Shown here: positions 23,441 to 36,328 of the stretch, one piece after another
How the letters are laid out: each line of letters opens with the position of its first letter
Numbering within the stretch: the stretch's first letter is position 1
NCBI GenBank assembly: GCA_028583605.1
Contig: CM053333.1
Coordinates: forward strand, 31,883,976-31,947,975
DNA: 64,000 nucleotides
Direction: 5' to 3'
Source of the DNA: Dastarcus helophoroides
Lineage: Eukaryota; Arthropoda; Insecta; Coleoptera; Bothrideridae
The notes under the pieces: model-generated
Seen by the model: only the letters and a program-made list of their open reading frames with translations
Databases searched by the model: none
What the model was told of the DNA's origin: nothing
Made by a program: the position numbers and the translations under genes

Positions 23441-26400
23441 CAAACAGTTCGCAGCTTCTTCTTTTTTTGTTCTTCTTCTTTTTCTTTTTGGCATTTATCG
23501 AGTGTTGCTCACTACGAGCTGGTCGGGCGCTTAAACTAATCTACAGTTGGTAGCTTCTTCTTGTTCTTGCAATTTTCTTTCAATCCTGAACTCACTACGA
23601 AGTGTTTGGGCGCTGGTGAGATTAACATATTTGTACTTGGTCAAACAGTTCGTAGCTTCTTCTACTCCTCATTTTTTCTTGCTTTTTTTCTTCGTTATGG
23701 CATTATCTAATGCAACATTAATTACGAACTATTTAGGCGCTAGCGTAATCTGATGAGCTGAGCTATTTATATATGTTCGAATAGTTTTTTTCCTTCTCCT
23801 TTTATTTTTCCTTCTCCTTCTTTTAATTCTTCTTCTTCTTCTCCTTTTCCTGCTTCTTATCCTTCTTCTCTTTCTTCGTCTTTTCTTTCTTTTTCTTTTT
23901 TCTTCTTTCTCTTCGTCTTCTTCCTCTTCTTCTTTTTTTCTGTTTCTTATCCTTTTTTTTTTTATTCTTTTCCTTCTCCTAAATTTCTTTCTTCTGTTTC
24001 TTCTTTTCCTTCTCCTAATTTTTCTTCTTCTTTTCCTTCTTTTTTGTTCTCTGCTTCTTCCTCTCATTTTTCTCCTTTTATGCCTTCTCTTTTTTATCTT
24101 TCTTCTCCTTCTTCTGTTTCTTCTTTCATTTCGCCTCTTTTCCTCTTGCTTCTTATCTTTCTTCTCTTTCCCGTTCTTCACTTTTTCATCTTCACTTTCT
24201 TCGTCTTTTCATTCTTTTTCTTTCTTCTTCGTTTTCTTCGCCGTTTCTTTCTTTTTCTTTCTTCGTCTTTTCTTTTTTTTTTCTTCTTGATCTGCGATTT
24301 CTTTTTCCTCTTCTTCTCCTTCATCTTCTTCTTCCTCTTCGTCTTCTTTCTTTTCTTTCTTCTTCTATTCTCCTTCTTATCATTTTCCTTCTTCTCTTTA
24401 TTCTTCTCCTTCTCCTAAATTTCCTTCTTTTGTTTCTTCTTTTCCTTCTTCTCCTAATTTTTCTTCTTCTTTTTCGCTCTCTGCTTCTTCCTCTCATTTT
24501 TCTCCTTCCACGCCTTCTTTTTCTTATCCTTCGTCTCCTTCTTCTGTTTCTTCTTTTATTTCTTCTGCTTTTAATTCCTATTGTTCTACTTCTCCTCTTT
24601 GTCCTCTTGCTTCTTATCCTTCTTCTCTTTCTCGTTCTTCTCTTTTTTCGTCTTTTCTTTCTTTTTCTTTCTTCTTCTCTTTCTTCGTCTTTTCTTTCTT
24701 TTCCTTTCTTCTTCTCTTTTTCCGTCTTTTCTTTCTTTTTCTTTTTTCTTCTTGTTCTTCGTCTTCTTTTTCCTCTTCTTCTTCTTTATCTTCCTCTTTC
24801 TTTTCGTCTTCTTTTTCTTCTTCTTCCTCCTATTCTCCTTCTTATCATTTTCCTTCTTCTCTTTATTCTTCTCCTTCTCCTAAATTTCCATCTTCTGTTT
24901 TTTCTTTTCCTTCTCCTAATTTTTCTTCTTCTTTTCCTCCTTTTTCGCTCTCTGCTTTTTCCCCTCATTTTTCTCCTTCTACGTCTTCTCTTTCTTATCC
25001 TTCCTCTCCTTCTTTTGGTTCTTCTTTTATTTCTCCTTCTTTTGATCCCGCTATTTCTACTTCTCTTCTTTTCCTCTTGCTTCGTATCTTCTTGGTTTTC
25101 CCCTTTTTCTCTTTCTTTTTCGTGTTCTCTTTCTTTGTCTTCCCTTTCTTTTTCTTTTTTTTTCTCGTTCTTCGTCTTCTCGTTCTTATCTCTCTTCTCC
25201 TTCTTTCCCTAATTTTTCTTCTTCTCTTTCTTCTTCTTCTTCAACCTCCCTCCTTCTTCTGCTTTTTCTTCTTATTTTTCTCCTTCTATGCTTTCTCTTA
25301 CTTATCCTTTTTTGCCTTCCTCTGCTTCTTCTTCTTTTTTCTCTGCTTCTTCTTCCTCTTCGCCTTCTTCCCCTCTTCGTCTTCTTATCCTCTTCCTCCC
25401 CCCCCCCTTCACCCCTTCATTATTTTTCTTCTTTATCGCATTTATCAACGCTACTGCTTTTCTTCTTGTTGTTCTTCTACTTGGTCTTCTTCTTCTCTTT
25501 CTTTTTCTTCCCCCTCCTTTTGCTCCTTCTTCTCATTTTTCTCCTTCTATGCCTTCTCTTTCTTATCTTTCTTCTCCTTTTCTTTGTTATCTTTCTTCTC
25601 CTTCCTCTACTTCCCCTCCCTTTTTGCCTTCTTCTTCTCTTCGACTTCTTCTCCTCTTCTTTCTTCCTCCTCCTTTTCCCCCTTCATTCTCCTTTTTATT
25701 TATCACATCTACCAACGCTACACTTTTTCTTCTTGTTTTTTGGTTTGTCTCCTTTTTCTTCTTCTCTTTTTTCTTCTTTTTCTTCATTCTTCTTCTTGTT
25801 CTTCTTGTTGTTCTTACAATTTTCTTTCAATGCTGAAGTCACTGCGAAGTGTTTGGGCGCTGGTAAGATTAGGATATTTGTACTTGTTCAAACAGTTCGT
25901 AGCTTCTACTACTCCTCCTTTTTTCTTGTTTTTGTTCTTCGTTATGGCATCTAAGGCAAAATTAATTACGAACTATTTAGGCGTTAGCGCTAATCTGATG
26001 AGTTGAGCTATTTGTATTTGTTCGAATAGTTCTTTTCCTTCTTCTTTTATTTCTCCTTCTCCTTCTTTTAATTCTTCTTCTTCTTCTTTTTCTTTTCCTG
26101 CTTCTTATGCTTCTTCTCTTTCTCGTTCTTCTCTTTTTCATCTTCTCTTTTTTTCGTCTTTTCTTTCTTTTTCTTTCTTCTTCTCTCTCTTTGTCTTTTC
26201 CTTCTTTTCCTTTCTTCTTCTTGTTCTACATCTTCTTTTTCCTCTTCGTCTGCTTCCTCTTCTTCCTCTTTCTTTTCTCCTTCTTATCATTTCCCTTCTT
26301 CTCTTTATTCTTTTCCTTCTCCTAATTTTTTTTCTTCTTTTTCTTCTTTTTCGCTCTCTGCTTCTTTCTCTCATTTTTTCCATCTACGCCTTCTCTTTCT

Positions 26401-27535
26401 TAACCTTCCTCTCCTTCTTCTGTTTCTTCTTTTATTTCTCTTTCTTTTAATTCCCCTTCTTTTACTTCTCTTTCTTTTAATTCCCCTTCTTTTACTTCTC
26501 TTTTTTCTCTTGCTTCATATCCTTTTTCTTTTCCCCTTCTTCTCTTTCTTTTTCGTGTTCTCTTTCTTTGTCTTCCCTTTTTTTTCTTTTTTCTTCTCGC
26601 TCATATCTCTCTTCTCCTTCTTCTCCTAATTTTTCTTCTTCTCTTTCTTCTTCTTCAACCTGCCTTCTTCTGCTTCTTCTTCTCATTTTTCTCCTTTTAT
26701 GCTTTGTCTTTCGTATCCTTCTTTCCCTTCTTCTGCCTCTTCTTCTTCTTTCTCTGCTTCTTCTTCCTCTTCGCCTTCTTGCTCTCTTCGTCTTCTTATC
26801 CTCTTCCTCCCCTCCTTCCCCCTTCATTATTTTTCTCTTTTATCGCATTTACCAACGCTACTCATTTTCTCCTTGTTGTTATTCTACTTGATCTTCTTCT
26901 TCTCTTTCTTCTCCCCCCCCCCTCCTGATTCTTCTTCTTCTTCTTCTCATTTTCTTCTTCTATGCCTTCTCTTTCTTATCTTTCTTCTCCTTTCTCTACT
27001 TCTTTGCCCTCTTCGCCTTCTTCTCCTCTTCACCTTCTTCCCCTCTTCGCCTTCTTCTCCTCTTCTTCCTTTCTCCTCCTTCTTCATCTTTCATTCTTTT
27101 TCTCATTTATCACATCTACTAACGCTAGACCTTTTCTTCTTGTTTTTTGGTTGGTCTCATTTTTTTCTTATTCTCTTTCTACTTATTTTTCTTCCCTTCT
27201 TCTGCTTCTTCGGCTTCTCATTTTTCTTCTTCTATGCCCTCTCTTTCTTATCCTTCCACTCCTTCCTCTGCTTCTTCTACTTTTTCGCCTTCTTCTCATC
27301 TTCGCCTTCTTCTCCTCTTCCTCCTCCTCCCCTCTTCCTTCATTCTTCTTCTTTCTAATCGCATTTACCAACGCTTTAATTTTTTCTTGTTGTTCTTCTG
27401 ATTTGTCTTCTTCTTTTTTCTTCTTCTTTTTCTTCTTCTTCTCCTCCTCCTCCTCCTTCGCCTTCTTCATCTTCGTCTTCGTCTTCTGCTTCTGCTTCTC
27501 CTTCTTCTTCTTCATAACATTTACCAATGCTAAAC
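23441..27535. repeat. 4.1-kb polypyrimidine domain with repeated islands
   Basis: TTC/TCC-rich pyrimidine on the + strand, interrupted by non-pyrimidine islands that themselves recur. Island A (CACTACGAAGTGTTTGGGCG, then a CAAACAGTTCGTAGCTTCT block and TTACGAACTATTTAGGCGYT) is present at 23587-23760 and again at 25832-26010, offset about 2245 bp. A shortened relative ends the array at 27535-27580. Island B (TTTATCGCATTTACCAACGC) recurs near 25431, 25696, 26839, 27104, 27354 and 27516. Between islands are TTCTCCTTCT and TTTTTCTTCTTC runs. The 309-, 260- and 219-residue open frames are repeat translations. Confidence 0.93.
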
Positions 27536-28379
27536 TAACTACGAACTGTTTAAGTACTAAAGTTAACCTGATGATATTGCCTGATTTGTGCTTAACAAAG
27601 ACTACTCTGTAAAGTTTAGAAGTATTCCAAACAAATTAACATCGATGGGGCACTTTGGAATTAATTTAAGTAGCTATGATTAATAAAACAATTTAAATGG
27701 CTTTCTACTGGTTTTCGTTCAACATTTACATCAGGTTCTACTTTTAAATTTATTATTTGGTAAGTTCTATAAACTTTGGGTTTTAAAGTTAAAACACAGT
27801 AGTGATACACGATTATGATACCTGCTAAATATCATGGCAGGTGTAAGAAAAACACCTGTCACTGTCTCCGATAACTTATGCAACTTTCTGGTTTAAAACA
27901 TTGAGCCAATTAGAAATTAATGGTTATTAATATCTCTATAAAGTAGTTTTTGAAAAATCCCATTTTATGTGACAAGCTATTGGTTGACTCGTTACAGGGA
28001 TATAATGAAGCACATTTTAATTAAAATAGCAGTAACCCGATTTCGTTTTATCAGGGAGCGAATATAAATTGCGAGGACGACGTATGCCGTTTGATCGAAG
28101 AAACGAGATCGAAGCAAACTTACCATATCAATAGTTGGATTTCTTCAAAATAAGTCAACATGTTGCTACATTTTGACGTATTTTTCAGGTTTGGTTTCCG
28201 TTGTAAAATATTGCTCTTCACTGGATTCCTGCAAAATAAATCCAAATAATACTTGCTCAACAACGTAACAAAATTAATTAGATGATTCCTAATTTTATTA
28301 GACCAAATTCATTTTAATCGCGTTATTTCTATACTAAACTAAACCTCATCAAGTTGTCAAGCAATTATTTAAGAAGTTT
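27536..28379. other. AT-rich spacer, no gene seen
   Basis: No recognisable repeats or exons. It separates the pyrimidine domain from the first satellite block. Confidence 0.4.
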
Positions 28380-31117
28380 GCCATTTTGATTCAAGACGAC
28401 CAATTTTTTGAAAAAATTTCGACTCTCCCGATTTTTCATTTTTCTGACAAACCCACTTTCTTTTTGAAAATATTGCCTTTGTTTTTAAAAACTAATTTTA
28501 TTTTTTAATTTCGAGTTTTTTCTTAACATTTCAACTTAATCTTCAATTCGACTTTGCGTGAAATAATAATTAATTTCTTTTAAAAATTTCGACCCTTTTT
28601 TGAAAATTTAAGCTTTTTCACTTGAGTTAAAGTTGAATATTTCTTATTTTTCAATAGTTTAATGTTTTGAAAGTTTCTACCGTTTTTGAACATTGTGAAT
28701 TTAATTTCGACATTTTTATTTAATAATTTTTGAAAATCGCAACCTTTTTCGAAATTTCGACATTTATTTCTAAATTCATCTTTTTCTTTTCAAAGAATTC
28801 GACCTTTTTTGAATACTTTGAACTATTTTTAAATTTTCACTTTCCGAAAATTCAACGTATTTGTAAATTTCGATTTTTTGAATTTTGTATTTTCTGAAAT
28901 TTTGCCATTTTAAAATTTCTACTGTGTTGAAAATTTTTAATTGTTTCAGTATTTTTATTTTCTATAAAGATTTGGAGTTTTTCTGAAAATTTTTGGGTTT
29001 TTGAAAATATTAAAATTTTTTTCGAAATTTCGACCTTTCCCGCAAATGTTGCATTATATTTTAAGAATTACAACTTTTCACTTGGGAATTATTTTAAAGA
29101 TTTGGCTTCTTTCAAAATTTCGACTTTTAGTAACTTTTGAAAAATTTGATTTTTTATGAAATCGTTTTGACTTCGAAAAATTTGAGTTTGACATTCCACT
29201 TTTTTTCAAAATATTTACTTTTTTTAGCATTTTCATTTTCTACCAAAATTTGAATTTTTTTCTGAAAATTTTGGGTTTTTTGAAAATATTAATGCTTTTT
29301 CTCAAAAATTCGTCTTCTTTTAAAAATGTTGACTTATATTTCAAAAATATTCATTGTTATTTCAAAATTTCGCCTTTTTGTCAAAATTTTTTTGTTGATA
29401 TTTATTTTGAAAATTTTGGGTATTTCAAAATTTGAACGTATTGTATGTTTTCATTTAATTTTAATTGTTTTTCCAAAATTTCGATTTTTTTTAAATTTAG
29501 ACTCTATTGTAACTTTTGAAAAATTTGATTTTTCATGAAGTCGTTGACTTTGTGCAAATTTTGACTTAAAAAAATTCGACTTCTACATTTTAAAATTGCC
29601 ACTTTTTTCAGAATTTTAATTTTTTTTAGTATTTTAATTTTTTACCAAATTTTGGATTTTTTAAAAAAAATTTCAGGTTTTCGAAAATATCAATATTTTT
29701 TTCAATATTTCGCCTTTTCTCAAAATTTTGAGTTATATTTGAAGATATAACTTTTGCCTTTTTTTAAAATTTTTCACTTGGGTGTTATTTTTTAAATTTC
29801 GGTTTTTTCAAAATTTTTACTTATTGGAAGTTTACATTAAAGAAATAGTTTTTTTTCCATAATTTGGACCTATTTTAAATTTAAACTTTTTTGTAACTTT
29901 TGAAAAATTTGATTTTTTATGAAATTGTTGCCTTTTTGAAAATTTTGACTTCGAAAAATTCGACTTTGACATTTCAAAGTCTCTACTTTTTTCAGAATTT
30001 TCACTTCTTTGTAGTATTTTAATTTTCTACCGAAATTTCGACTTTTTTGGAAAATTTTGAGTTTTTTAAAAATGTTAATAGTTGGTTCAAAATTTAGACT
30101 TTTTTTTCAAAATATTGACTTACATTTTAAGAATATCCACTTTTTTTCAAAATTTCGCCCATTTCTCGAAATTTTTCACTTTGAAAATTTCGGTTTTTTA
30201 AATTTTTGACTTCTTGTAGCTTTTCATTTTTTAAATTGTTTTTTCCAAAATTTTACCTTTTTTGAAATTTAGAGTTTATTGTAACTTTAGAAAATTTTAA
30301 TTTTTTATGAAGTGTTGGCTTTTTGAACATTTTGATTTCGAAAAATTCGACTTTTTGACATTTCAAAATTTTCACTGTTTTCAAATTTTGACCTTTTTCT
30401 AAAAATTTTATCTCTTAATTTTGGTTATATTTTAAAAATTTTACTTGTTTGTTTTTTTTTCAAAATAAGAACTTTTTAAAGACTTTAGTTTTTCTGAAAA
30501 TTATTTTGACTTTTCCCCCAAAAATTTGATTTTTTCCGAAGAAATCGACTTTTTTTATAAATCTAAATTTTTCCTGAAAGCTTCGACTTTTTTCGAAATT
30601 TGAAGATCTTAAATTCTCGATTTCCCTACTTCTGAGTTTTTTTATGAAAATTTCCATCATTTCTCAAAAGTTTGGTTTATATTTTGAAAATTTCTACTTA
30701 TTCAAAATTTCGTTTTTTTCTCAAAGTTTTTACTTATAATTTTGAATATCAAAATTTCGAATTATTCTCGAAGTTTTTACTTTTTTGAAAAAGTTGAGGG
30801 TTTTCGAAATTTCGAATTTTACTAGAAATTCACACTGTTGTGCATTAAAAAAATGGTTTTTTGTCAAAATTTTGACATTTCAAAATTTGGAAATTTTGAG
30901 GATTTTGACATTTTCTGAAAATAATTTCGACTTTTTTTTGTAGAATTCGATTTTTTGGAAATCTAAACTATTTTTTTGAAAATTGTTACTGAAAAAAATC
31001 GACATTTTGAAAATTTGGATTTTTTAAAATTTACAGTTTTTTTAAAATATGCCACATGTTTTTGAAAATTTGAATAACAAAGTTTTGACTGTTTGTAGAA
31101 AATTTTGGCTTATATAT
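28380..31117 (-). repeat. GAAATTTTGAC satellite, block 1 (T-rich on +)
   Basis: Degenerate array of 17-20 bp monomers such as TTTTTGAAAATTTCGAC. A higher-order unit of about 385 bp is visible from about 28930 to 30400: the phrase GTAACTTTTGAAAAATTTGA followed by TTTTTATGAA recurs at about 29127, 29510, 29891 and 30281, each preceded by a CTACCAAAATTT...GAAAATATTAA segment. The strand is given as minus because the A-rich (GTCGAAATTTTG) sense lies there. Confidence 0.9.
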
Positions 31118-31363
31118 GATAACGAAGGCTTCCACGGCCAGAGTCAGTATAGGATATACTTTCTCCGGGATCGGACCGTGTCAAAGAACTACTAAAAGTG
31201 TTCGACGTTTCACCCACCATCGTAGGGGACAAAGAAAAGAAACAATAAATAAAAAGAGAAATATAAGGGAATATGCAAAAAATGAAAGAATGAAAAGCCC
31301 AATTTCAAAACATCAGAGCAAGGTAACTCAGTATGTCCACCATACCAGAGGCGAAACCCTTCT
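31118..31363 (-). mobile_element. 246-bp retroposed Penelope-like unit with 11-bp TSD
   Basis: An insertion inside the satellite, flanked by identical 11-bp direct repeats GGCTTATATAT at 31107-31117 and 31364-31374. On the minus strand it runs from CCAGAAGGGTTTCGCCTCTG through ACATACTGAGTTACC and GGTGAAACGTCGAACAC to GGCCGTGGAAGCCTTCGTTA. Compared with the copy at 62823 it lacks the GCTTCTTCAGG segment (about 12 bp). Target duplications of this variable length fit retroposition. A Penelope-like origin is inferred from the GAAACGTCG hairpin region; it encodes nothing. Confidence 0.75.
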
Positions 31364-31740
31364 GGCTTATATATCTTTCCAAAATTGATATATTTTCAAA
31401 ATTTCCACCTTTTCAAAATCTCAGTTTTTTCTCAAAACTTTGACTTTTATTTTAAAAATATTGACTCTTCCACAATCTCGAGTCAATTTTCGAAGTTTCC
31501 ACCTAATTTTTTTGCCGCCTCTGAAATTTGTGAAATTTAAAAATTCGATTTTTATGAAAATTTCGATTTTTTTTTCAAAATTTGAATTAAGTATTTCGAA
31601 TTTTATTGAAAATTTCAACTTTTTCTCCAAAATTAGACTCTTTTCCAAAATTTTCGACCTTTTGACTTCTGAAAATATTTAGATTTGAAATGTCGACATT
31701 TTAAAGTTTTCATTTTTTCTAACGTTTGTCCTGTGTTTCA
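31364..31740 (-). repeat. GAAATTTTGAC satellite, block 1 continuation
   Basis: Continuation of the T-rich satellite after the retroposed unit, fading out near 31740. Confidence 0.85.
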
Positions 31741-34700
31741 ATTTAAAAGTTTTTTTCATCGCATCATAAACGTCGTGGGTCTTAGCTGCAACGTACAGAA
31801 AAATAGGTTCGGATAGATGGATGAATATTGGAAACCAAAGACCGGTTTCGATCTTATTAGTCCTATTTGTGTGATTATCTGCTTCAAACCTACCTATGGC
31901 TTATAAATCCCAATGAATGACCAAAACACATCAATCATGAGGAAAGTACAAAGAGGCTCGAGAGTGGCCCAGGATGTGGTGTAATTTTGCGCGCTAAATT
32001 CAGCCGAAAGTAAAGAAGGAAGTTTCACAGATTTTCTCTAAAAAATATTTTTTCTATTAACAGTACGCTTGAAGTCAAACATGGGCTTTATTTTCTATTG
32101 ACGACTATTTTCTATTGACAATTATTTTCTATTGACGATTATTTTCTATTGATGATAAATTGGTCGAAAATTGTCTCCGGATGGTAAAAGGTAGAATATT
32201 TTATTTTCTGATTTAATTTCATTATTTTTTAACAGCTATAGATTTATGGTTCAACGATACATAATAAGTTGTGGCATATGAACCTGGTCAACTGTATAAT
32301 TGCAGCTTTTTCAATTACATGGTGGATTTAAGAATCTAAATTTGGACTATATGAGAAACTATGAGAATTTAATATGGCAACGCCAATAAAACAAAATATA
32401 CTGACCATATGTCACAAAATAATATCAAATTATCGTCCTGAAGCACGAACAGTATTGGAAATTGGACAAAATAATATTTTTATTTTATTGCTCGTATAAT
32501 GTTATATTCAGATTTTGGCTTATACGTCAAATCGCCAGGGGGGGTTTTTGTTATCTTTTTTTGCATTACGACGTAACTATCTAATAAGCTTTAAGATTTA
32601 TTGCAGCTAATAAAATTTGGTTATAAACAAGTTTTAAAAAGTGGATTAGGAAGTCGTATTTCATAAACTTATGCTCACTCATGTTATGTAGATATTTCCG
32701 TGTTACATTAAACGAATATTTCCTTGGGGTACTTTCAGAATATTTTCAGGAAAAAAGACGAAACGCTTGCGATAATAGTTTCAGTTTTTATACTTCTTAA
32801 CTCTTGTGTGATTCTGTGATTTCTATGGTTTCTGTCAGTTATGTTGTTTTTGATTGATAACTTCAACACACAATCGGTCGTAATTCTAGTTTTAATGAAA
32901 AAGGATTATTTCTTTCTTCAGGAACTCCAACTTATTATTCCAAAATCGTAATGAGATACTAAACATTTAAATGAAAATAATTAATATTGTTTTTAGAATT
33001 AAATGTCCTTAAAAGTAGTTTTTTATAATTAAAAATAATTAAATTAATTATTTCGAAGAAAAAACGAGATTTTAAGATAATAGTTATTTAAAAATAAATA
33101 TTATGGAAGAAAAAATATTTAAAATTGAAAACTACGTAATTAATAAAATCTTCAAAGTAAAAAAATTTCATTCTTTTATCAAAATTTCAAATTTTTTTAA
33201 ATTAGTAAGATTTTGTTCATTTTCATTTTCATTTTCTACTCAAAATTTGAAACAATTTATTCAGGAGCTAAATTATTTTTTTTTAAATTAAGGAAAACTT
33301 AAGAAAATTAAATTAATAATTGGAGCTAAACAATTATAAATATTTTATCATAATGACGATATAAATATAAACATAGATAACTGATGCGGTTATTTTTAAA
33401 TATGTAGCCAAAAACAAGGACAGAAAGGATAATACCCACTCTAGAATTGGCATTTTCTGAGAAAAATTGTTTAAAAAATGCAGGGATGTGGAATCGCTAA
33501 AGTTTAGTCAACAATCGTAATAAGCTAATATTATCCCTGCCCTTTCAGATCAGATAGCAATGTTTGTACTGAAGGTACCAAGAATAAAAGTGAGTAGTGA
33601 TGTTCCTATCATAATCAAATAAGTTGCTATACGTATGCTGATTAAAACGCAGCTGTAAGGTAGAACAGATGTATTCTAAAGACAGCTGGACTTAGCGCAA
33701 AGGCTCCTTGCTTGCCGTGCGTCTTAAGCTTATTTTACCTTTGCCTTAAAACCTCGCATCTCAAAGGAAGCAGCAGAGATGGGTGCTGCCAAAGCTGCAG
33801 CTTTAATAAAATTTAAAAACCAAGTTGGCTATGATACATTTAAAATGACCGTCTTCTATTTAACCAAACTCATTCCGGTCGCGTCATTAATGTCGTCTAA
33901 CAACAAAAGGGAAATTGGCTTTAAAAATGTAACATACTGGACGTTTGAAACTTAATTAAAAGTATGCTAATTGAGTTTAATATATTAAATATTCAAAGGC
34001 GTTGTTACGATCTGGGAAATGTTCATTATTAATATGTTTAATTGAACGCGAGCTTCTTATAAAGAGTTTCTCATTAGCTTTAGAATTCTGTTATTATTAT
34101 TGTTACAAATATGTGAATAAAGTTCTCCACTTGTTAAGATCTAGGTTAATACTACATTTAAAATGAAAAACTTCTGTTTTCGTATAATTATAACTTCATT
34201 ACTATGGGTAAATATTAAAAAAAACAAAACACGAAATGAGATTATTCGGAAATATTGTAATTATGAAAAAAACTGGCTCCATTCTCTTATGAAGTGTAAA
34301 AAAAAAGAATGGGTTTTGTTTATTGCATTTTAATGAGCGTATTCTTTGTTTTTCTTCTAATAGTATACTATTTGGCTGAAAGTTTACAAGGCGGCATTGT
34401 CTTTTCTTTAATTAAATCTTCTCCTGTATATTCTTGCATGCGTCATTTTGGCGAGAGAATCGGCCGAACAGCGCCCATCTCTAACCATGTATCTTCAATG
34501 TGACAGCTGCCCTGATCACAGATATATTTGTAGTTCAATATTCAGCTTGGAAAAATATTAAAAATTGTTACTGCAGGCTGCAATTTCACAAAACGTTGTT
34601 TATTCGCTTTGCACAATAACAGTCACTACGTTTCATAAACTCACCCGGCTGGAAATTTCACATATTGTGGAAAAACTGATCAAATTTTCACTGACTGTCG

Positions 34701-35483
34701 TAGGACAAACTTCGAAGCAATTACCGGCAACGTCGGTAATAATTACGAACGGTAAAGGTGCAAAGTCATTACGTAAGCCGTTTTATGGTTTATTTGCCCT
34801 TCGAGTTTACCCCTGCGGAGCAGTAAAAGTCTATATATGCGGTAGCAATAAGAAATTTAAAGAGTTAGGGCATTTAAAGTTGGTGGGCAAACAAGTGAAT
34901 AATTGTGACGTCATATCCATCTGCAAGCGCATGCAATATGCAGTTGACGATGCGATATAGAATATATCCCGGAAGTGAGGTGCAATCTGCCAATTAATCG
35001 GGCGTTTTGGGATAGAAGCCTGATTGCCCTGCATGTATAAAATCCTTTGGCAGGTGCAAATAACGCCGAATCTTGCCTTTGACGTGTACGGTGCCACTTT
35101 CCTAAAACGACAGGCGTAAAACATACCGCCTAATTACATAAAATTAAACAATTCGAAACTATTTTTAGAATAGAGTTATTAAATGGTACCCTAATCGCGA
35201 CAGGGAGGGCAAAATTTAACTCATTAAATTCTATGCATTCAAATGGATGTATATCATTGTAAAGCCCATTAATGCTTCGACAACACTTTTTAACTTTGAT
35301 TTTTTTTTATTAGGAGAAGAATGTGCAAAACATGATCCTTGGCCTTCAGACTTTACGAGAAGCAATCATGGAATAGGTTTTTTGCAATGATTTGATCTTA
35401 CATAAAAATGTTAAATTAGCCGATTTTCCGATTGGGTTTTCTTTTTTCCTCTACCCGTTATCCTGTATTCTTTATTCTTCGTT
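31741..35483. other. AT-rich spacer with small repeats
   Basis: Mostly unrecognised. 31828-31853 carries one arm of the palindrome family found at 57495 (GGAAACCAAAGACCGGTTTC). 34565-34960 is a 131-residue open frame on + with mixed composition but no recognised domain and a non-ATG (TTG) beginning, so it is not called as a gene. Confidence 0.5.
32089..32156 (+). repeat. Four-copy 17-bp tandem repeat
   Basis: Exactly four 17-bp units of TATTTTCTATTGACGAC with substitutions only in the last few bases (GACGAC, GACAAT, GACGAT, GATGAT). No length variation. Confidence 0.95.
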
Positions 35484-36322
35484 TTTGGTCCTTCGTCCTT
35501 GATCCTTCGTCCTTAATTTTTCATCCTGGGTGCTTGGTCCTTGATCCTTCGTTCTCAGTCCTTCTTCTTTGATCCTTCGTCCTTGGTCCTTCATCCTTGG
35601 TCCTTTGTCCTTGGTCTTTCGTCATTGGTCCTTCGTCCTTGGTCCTTCGTCCTTGGTCCTTCTTTCTTGATCCTTCGTTCTTGGTCCTTTGTCCTTGGTC
35701 CCTCGTTTTTAATCTTTCGTCCTGATACTTCGTCTTTCCTCCTTCGTCCTTGCTGCTTCCTCCTTGCTTCTTTGTTCTTGGTCCTTGATCCTTCGTTTTT
35801 TGACTTGGTCCTTGATCCTTCGTCCTTGGTTCTTCAGCCTTATTCTTCGTCCTTGGTCCTTCGTCCTTGGTCTTTCGTCCTTGGCCCTTCTTCCTTCTTA
35901 ATTCTTCGTTCTTGGTCCTTTGTCCTTGGCCCCTTGTTTTTAAGATTTCGTTCTGATACTTCGTCTTTCCTCCTTCGTCCTTGCTGCTTCCTCCTTGCTT
36001 CTTTGTTCTTGGTCCTTGATCCTTCGTTTTTTGACTTGGTCCTTGATCCTTCGTCCTTGGTCGTCCTTGGTCCTTCTTCCTTGGTTCTTCATCCTTATTC
36101 TTCGTCCTTGGTCCTTCGTCCTTGGTCTTTAGTCCTTGGTCCTTCTTCCTTTTTGATCCTTCGTTCTTGATCCTTTGTCCTTGGTCCCTCGATTTTAATC
36201 TTTCGTCCCGATACTTCGTCTTTCCCCCTTCGTCCTTGCTGTTTCGTCCTTGCTTCTTCGTTCTTGGTCCTTCGTTTTTTTGTTTTGTTCCTTGACCCTT
36301 CGTCCTTGATCCTTAGTCCTTA
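35484..36322. repeat. GTCCTT 14-bp minisatellite, block I
   Basis: Built on a 14-bp dimer GGTCCTTCGTCCTT (two related 7-mers). A longer unit of about 230-255 bp is superimposed: the phrase around TTTTTAATCTTTCGTCCTGA, then TCCTCCTTCGTCCTTGCTGC and GACTTGGTCCTTGATCC, recurs from 35697, 35929 and 36182. The 209-residue open frame is a repeat translation. Confidence 0.95.
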
Positions 36323-36328
36323 GTTAGT

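Noticed and set aside
34565..34960. 131-residue open frame as a gene
   Set aside because: Begins at a TTG, no recognised motif, no convincing splice sites or conservation evidence available.
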